Of a stretch of 64,000 bases of DNA, positions 61,719 through 64,000 are shown piece by piece. Under the pieces are notes generated by a model that saw only the letters and a program-made list of their open reading frames with translations, had not been told where the DNA came from and did no database searches. This DNA is from Pedococcus aerophilus (GTDB lineage: Bacteria; Actinomycetota; Actinomycetes; Actinomycetales; Dermatophilaceae), in assembly GCF_039532215.1 (NCBI RefSeq), contig NZ_BAAARN010000001.1, forward strand, positions 1,721,942 through 1,785,941, written 5' to 3'. The translations under genes and the position numbers were made by a program. How positions within the stretch are numbered: position 1 is the stretch's first letter; each line of letters starts with the position of its first letter.

Positions 61719-63082
61719 GCGGACACCGACTCGTCGCCAGCCCCGCTCACCAAGCCCTGGTCGAGGTGGTCGAGGTGGTCGAGGTGCTCGAGGTGGGCGC
61801 GCTGGTCCTTGACGAGCGTGACGCCGACGTTGTCGATGCCCAACCTCATGGGCTTCTTCTTCTTGGTCTTCATGGTGCTGTTCTTCTTCGTGGTCATGTT
61901 CTTGTTCGTGTTGCTGCGCTTCGACTCGTCGACGTCGCTCTCGGAGTTCTCGTCCGCGTTCTTGTTGCGCGCCTTGTCGAGGTCCTCCCCGGGCACCTTG
62001 TCGACGTCCTTGACGATGTCGATGTCGAGGTTGTTGTCGACGACGTTGACGACCAGGTCGCTGACGCAGATGCGCGTCGAGGTCGGGGTTGCCAGCGGGA
62101 GACGGGCAGCTGGTGCGCACCACTGGCAGCCTCCGACGCGGTGGTGGCTGCCGATGAGTGGCAGGTCGCGATCGCGCCCATCGGCGTCGGTGACGGTGGT
62201 GAAGGCGGGCACGAAGTGGACACCGGCGTTGGGTGCCCGGTGGGAGATGACGCGCACCCCGAGGATGGCGCGGCGGGCGGCGCCGGGCCCGTCAAGGTCG
62301 TCCAGCGGGGCCAGGTAGTCGGCCATGTCGCGCAGGTCGGAGGCGACCTTGCCGGCTACCCAGCGGTCGCGTTCGATGACGCCGGCCCGGGAGGCCGTGT
62401 AGACCCGGTCGAGCAGAAGGCCCCGCCCCGGTCCGTCCGGGTGGGTCCAGACGACGCGGGGTCGGCGGACGAAGCTCACGGCGAAGCCAGCGCGACCGGC
62501 GAACGCGGCAGCCGGGCCGGAGCCGGCGTCGTCGAGCTCTCCGCACAGCTCGGCGTACCACTTGCGCAGGTGGTTGCGGGGCGTGAACTCCAGGTGGCTG
62601 GGGTGCTCCCACGTCAGCAGGTGACGGGCTGCGGCCTCGGCGAACATGGGCCCGCGCCGGTCCAGTCCGGTGCCGGCGTGACGCGGCGTCAGGGCCTGCA
62701 GGTAGTGGGTCAGGGTGCGCGCCTGCTCGTCCAGGCTGGCCGGAAAGCCCGAGCTGAGGATGTCGTGGGCGAGCTCCTCGGCCAGCAGGATGGCCGCCAG
62801 GTCCCGGGTGGAGGGCCGCGCGTTCAGGTCCGGTCCGCTGCTCGTGCGGGACGCGCTGGTCGCGTGCCGGGTGATCGCGACCCGTCCGGGAAGGTGGGCA
62901 GCCTGTGCCGCCTGCGTCGTCGGGCGGATCTGGTCGGCCTGGGCGTAGGTGCTGGCCCGCTGAAGGCGCATCGAGTGGCTCATCGCGAGACCGGGGTTGG
63001 CTCGAAGGGACGTGGGGAAGTCTCGACCGAGTTCGTCGCGGAACGCCGCAGGCGTGTGGCGGGGTGTGGTTTGGGTTGGCAT
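61715..63082 (-). CDS. Unknown protein, first gene of the transposition operon
   Basis: This 455-aa protein is not recognised. The first 320 residues look globular (LAAILLAEELAHDIL, LRKWYAELCGELDDAG) and include a Cys pair, GGCQWCAP. A disordered Asn/Lys/Asp/Ser-rich stretch of about 70 residues and a heptad-like LEHLDHLDHLDQ tail follow. It takes the position of TnsA in Tn7-like operons, but no clear nuclease motif is seen. The ATG at 63082 is preferred over one at 63166, which would lie inside the promoter dyad. Confidence 0.7.
   Translation of the reverse strand: MPTQTTPRHTPAAFRDELGRDFPTSLRANPGLAMSHSMRLQRASTYAQADQIRPTTQAAQAAHLPGRVAITRHATSASRTSSGPDLNARPSTRDLAAILLAEELAHDILSSGFPASLDEQARTLTHYLQALTPRHAGTGLDRRGPMFAEAAARHLLTWEHPSHLEFTPRNHLRKWYAELCGELDDAGSGPAAAFAGRAGFAVSFVRRPRVVWTHPDGPGRGLLLDRVYTASRAGVIERDRWVAGKVASDLRDMADYLAPLDDLDGPGAARRAILGVRVISHRAPNAGVHFVPAFTTVTDADGRDRDLPLIGSHHRVGGCQWCAPAARLPLATPTSTRICVSDLVVNVVDNNLDIDIVKDVDKVPGEDLDKARNKNADENSESDVDESKRSNTNKNMTTKKNSTMKTKKKKPMRLGIDNVGVTLVKDQRAHLEHLDHLDHLDQGLVSGAGDESVSA
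61761..61796 (-). repeat. 9-bp tandem repeat, four copies, coding
   Basis: TCGAGGTGG is repeated four times (third copy with one change). On the minus strand it encodes the LEHLDHLDHLDQ tail of the 455-aa protein. Confidence 0.8.
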
Positions 63083-63156
63083 GGCCGCACCTGTGCCGGG
63101 AGGGTCGAAATCCACAGGTCGCGATACATGTTTCTGCCGTCCCGACGGCTGTGTCT

Positions 63157-63170
63157 GTCGTTGCAACGAC
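63157..63170. promoter_or_regulatory. 14-bp palindrome between divergent genes
   Basis: GTCGTTGCAACGAC is a perfect palindrome. It is centred in a longer imperfect dyad with outer arms near GTCCCGACGGC (63139-63149) and GCCGTTGGAAC. It lies between the transposition operon and the HTH gene, so it may be an operator or a transposase-binding end. Confidence 0.5.
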
Positions 63171-63225
63171 GCTGAACGCCGTTGGAACTACAGGGATTAA
63201 CTCTTCTGCTGGCAGGGTCACCCCC

Positions 63226-63669
63226 GTGAGCACGCAGGCGGGAGTCCCGGAGCGGGGAACCGCTCTGGACGGGCTCAAGCCGCGCGACTTCGCCCGCGAC
63301 CCGAACGCATGGCCGACCAGCCCCCTTCACATCCCGGCCGAGCTGCGGGGGCGAGGCCTGACGACTGAGCAGCTGCACGCGCACGTCGGGGCGATGGAGG
63401 AGCTGCGCCAGCTCGCACTCGCCTACGTCACCTACATCGGCCGGTCGGGCAAGAGCAACCAAGACGTGGCGCAGCGGCTCGGGGTGAGCCTGGGCGCGCT
63501 GCGGAACCTGCGCTCCGGCGCGGCTCTGCCCAGCGCCCGCACGTTGCTGCTGCTGCAGTACCTCATCCCGTCGCCCGAGCAGATGGAGGTCAGCGACTAC
63601 CGCGACTCCCTGACGCGCCGCCAGGACAAGCTCGCACAGCGAGAAGGTCGGACGCCACCCTCCCGCTAG
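63226..63669 (+). CDS. HTH-domain protein, 147 aa
   Basis: The C-terminal part has an XRE-like HTH (about 78-104: SNQDVAQRLGVSLGALRNLR). The N-terminal part has DPNAWPTSPLHIPAELRGRG and a helix AMEELRQLALAYVTYIG. The GTG at 63226 is chosen because sequence before it looks noncoding, though the frame is open further upstream. It is divergent from the transposition operon and a plausible regulator of it. Confidence 0.65.
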   Translation: MSTQAGVPERGTALDGLKPRDFARDPNAWPTSPLHIPAELRGRGLTTEQLHAHVGAMEELRQLALAYVTYIGRSGKSNQDVAQRLGVSLGALRNLRSGAALPSARTLLLLQYLIPSPEQMEVSDYRDSLTRRQDKLAQREGRTPPSR

Positions 63670-63797
63670 AGGCGCCCCAGGCCGGACGAGGGGCCCCCCC
63701 TGGAGCATGGTCGAGCGCACCTGCGGGTGGCGTGTAGTGGTCTTCACGGGTCACCGTCCGACTGTTGCGTGTCTCGTTCCCAGGGGTGCACCATAGT

Positions 63798-63813
63798 TCG
63801 AACACATGTTCGA
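63798..63813 (+). promoter_or_regulatory. LexA (SOS) box
   Basis: TCGAAC-ACAT-GTTCGA matches the actinobacterial LexA consensus TCGAAC(N4)GTTCGA exactly. It extends to GTTCGAAC arms at 63796-63815. The ATG of the next gene (63806) lies in its spacer. Confidence 0.7.
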
Positions 63814-64000
63814 ACACAAGGGGGTGCACGGGTTGGGTGGACGGGGCGCTTCGAGGGGTCTGACCGAGCCGCACATCCCGGTGGGCCGGCACCCTGACGG
63901 CGCCTGGTTGTTCGCGCCGGTCGGGTCGATGCTCGTCGTGGCGTCCGGCTCCAGGGTGGTCTGCCACGGCTGTGGCGAGGCGTTGGAGGCGATCTCGAGG
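63806..64000 (+). CDS. Possible MucR/Ros-like zinc-finger protein, cut by window edge
   Basis: There are 65 codons from the ATG at 63806 to the edge. WLFAPVGSMLVVASGSRVVC followed by HGCGEALEAISR resembles actinobacterial MucR-type proteins, which have CxxCG then a His pair. Only the first Cys pair is visible. The start lies inside a LexA box, so SOS control and a leaderless mRNA are suggested. Confidence 0.5.
   Translation, partial: MFEHKGVHGLGGRGASRGLTEPHIPVGRHPDGAWLFAPVGSMLVVASGSRVVCHGCGEALEAISR

Larger units (their letters stand above)
52269..64000. mobile_element. Accessory island inserted in tadA; right end beyond window
   Basis: The island begins where tadA homology stops. It contains transposon-end-like repeats, a transposase operon, an abortive-infection pair and several unlinked accessory operons. 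The heptamers GTATGCC/GTATGGC seen often in the left 52 kb were not noticed in it. Its right boundary is not seen. More than one mobile unit may be nested here. Confidence 0.6.

Noticed and set aside
60861-62318. Plus-strand frame with a Phe/Leu/Val-rich, membrane-like stretch near 61.85 kb
   Set aside because: The hydrophobic run is the reverse reading of the Lys/Asn-rich tail codons of the minus-strand 455-aa protein.
62905-63225. Upstream extension of the HTH protein frame
   Set aside because: The extension overlaps the start of the opposite gene and the promoter dyad, and looks noncoding; the GTG at 63226 is a better start.

Overview
The window is very GC-rich DNA with dense ATGA/GTGA start-stop overlaps, GTG starts and strong G/C bias at third codon positions. 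The gene content (Lys-tailed topA, membrane H+-pyrophosphatase, DECH helicase next to a tad pilus cluster, TipAS-type MerR, SipW-type exported proteins) points to an actinobacterium. A member of the Intrasporangiaceae is my best guess, from gene content and style only. No rRNA, tRNA or CRISPR array was seen.

Layout. 1-3049: four exported Ig-like or SipW-type proteins, the last cut by the window edge. 3347-5780: an L-lactate permease divergent from an FCD/GntR regulator. 5811-13359: a minus-strand operon of a peptide ABC importer ending in a cytoplasmic gamma-glutamyltransferase. The FCD regulator probably controls both the permease and this operon, because GTATAC-cored palindromes lie in both promoter regions. 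13567-16738: two exported proteins followed by a NarL-type sensor kinase and response regulator. 16942-17718: a TipAS-type MerR regulator with a clear promoter-operator. 17775-22617: a branched-chain amino acid-type ABC importer. 22772-26969: serine hydrolase and topA. 27145-34053: a LigB-type dioxygenase, an MFS transporter, an SSS symporter with a small membrane partner, an exported beta-propeller protein and an M14 carboxypeptidase. 34166-38498: TetR plus a heterodimeric ABC exporter. 38590-41889: CPT-like kinase, methyltransferase, AIM24 and GNAT. 41914-42488: two gene fragments meeting at a sharp junction. 42559-48113: hppA, an STAS anti-anti-sigma factor and the DECH helicase. 49109-52268: a tad pilus cluster.

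52269 to the right edge is an accessory island. It begins where tadA loses its 5' part, so the tad cluster no longer has an intact ATPase gene here. The island holds short repeats resembling transposon ends; an XRE-cupin/B3-B4/monooxygenase/EamA operon and a metallopeptidase flanked by 16-bp inverted repeats; an AbiE toxin-antitoxin pair with a palindromic operator; and a four-gene overlapping operon. That operon encodes a DD(35)E transposase of the TniA/TnsB type, an AAA+ ATPase of the TniB/TnsC type and two proteins I do not recognise. No TniQ/TnsD is seen in the window. To its right are an HTH protein and the start of a possible MucR-like zinc-finger gene under a LexA (SOS) box.

The most interesting items are the transposition operon with its two unknown partners, the inferred FCD regulon, and several regulator genes whose -10 box lies only 6-7 nt before the start codon, which implies leaderless mRNAs.
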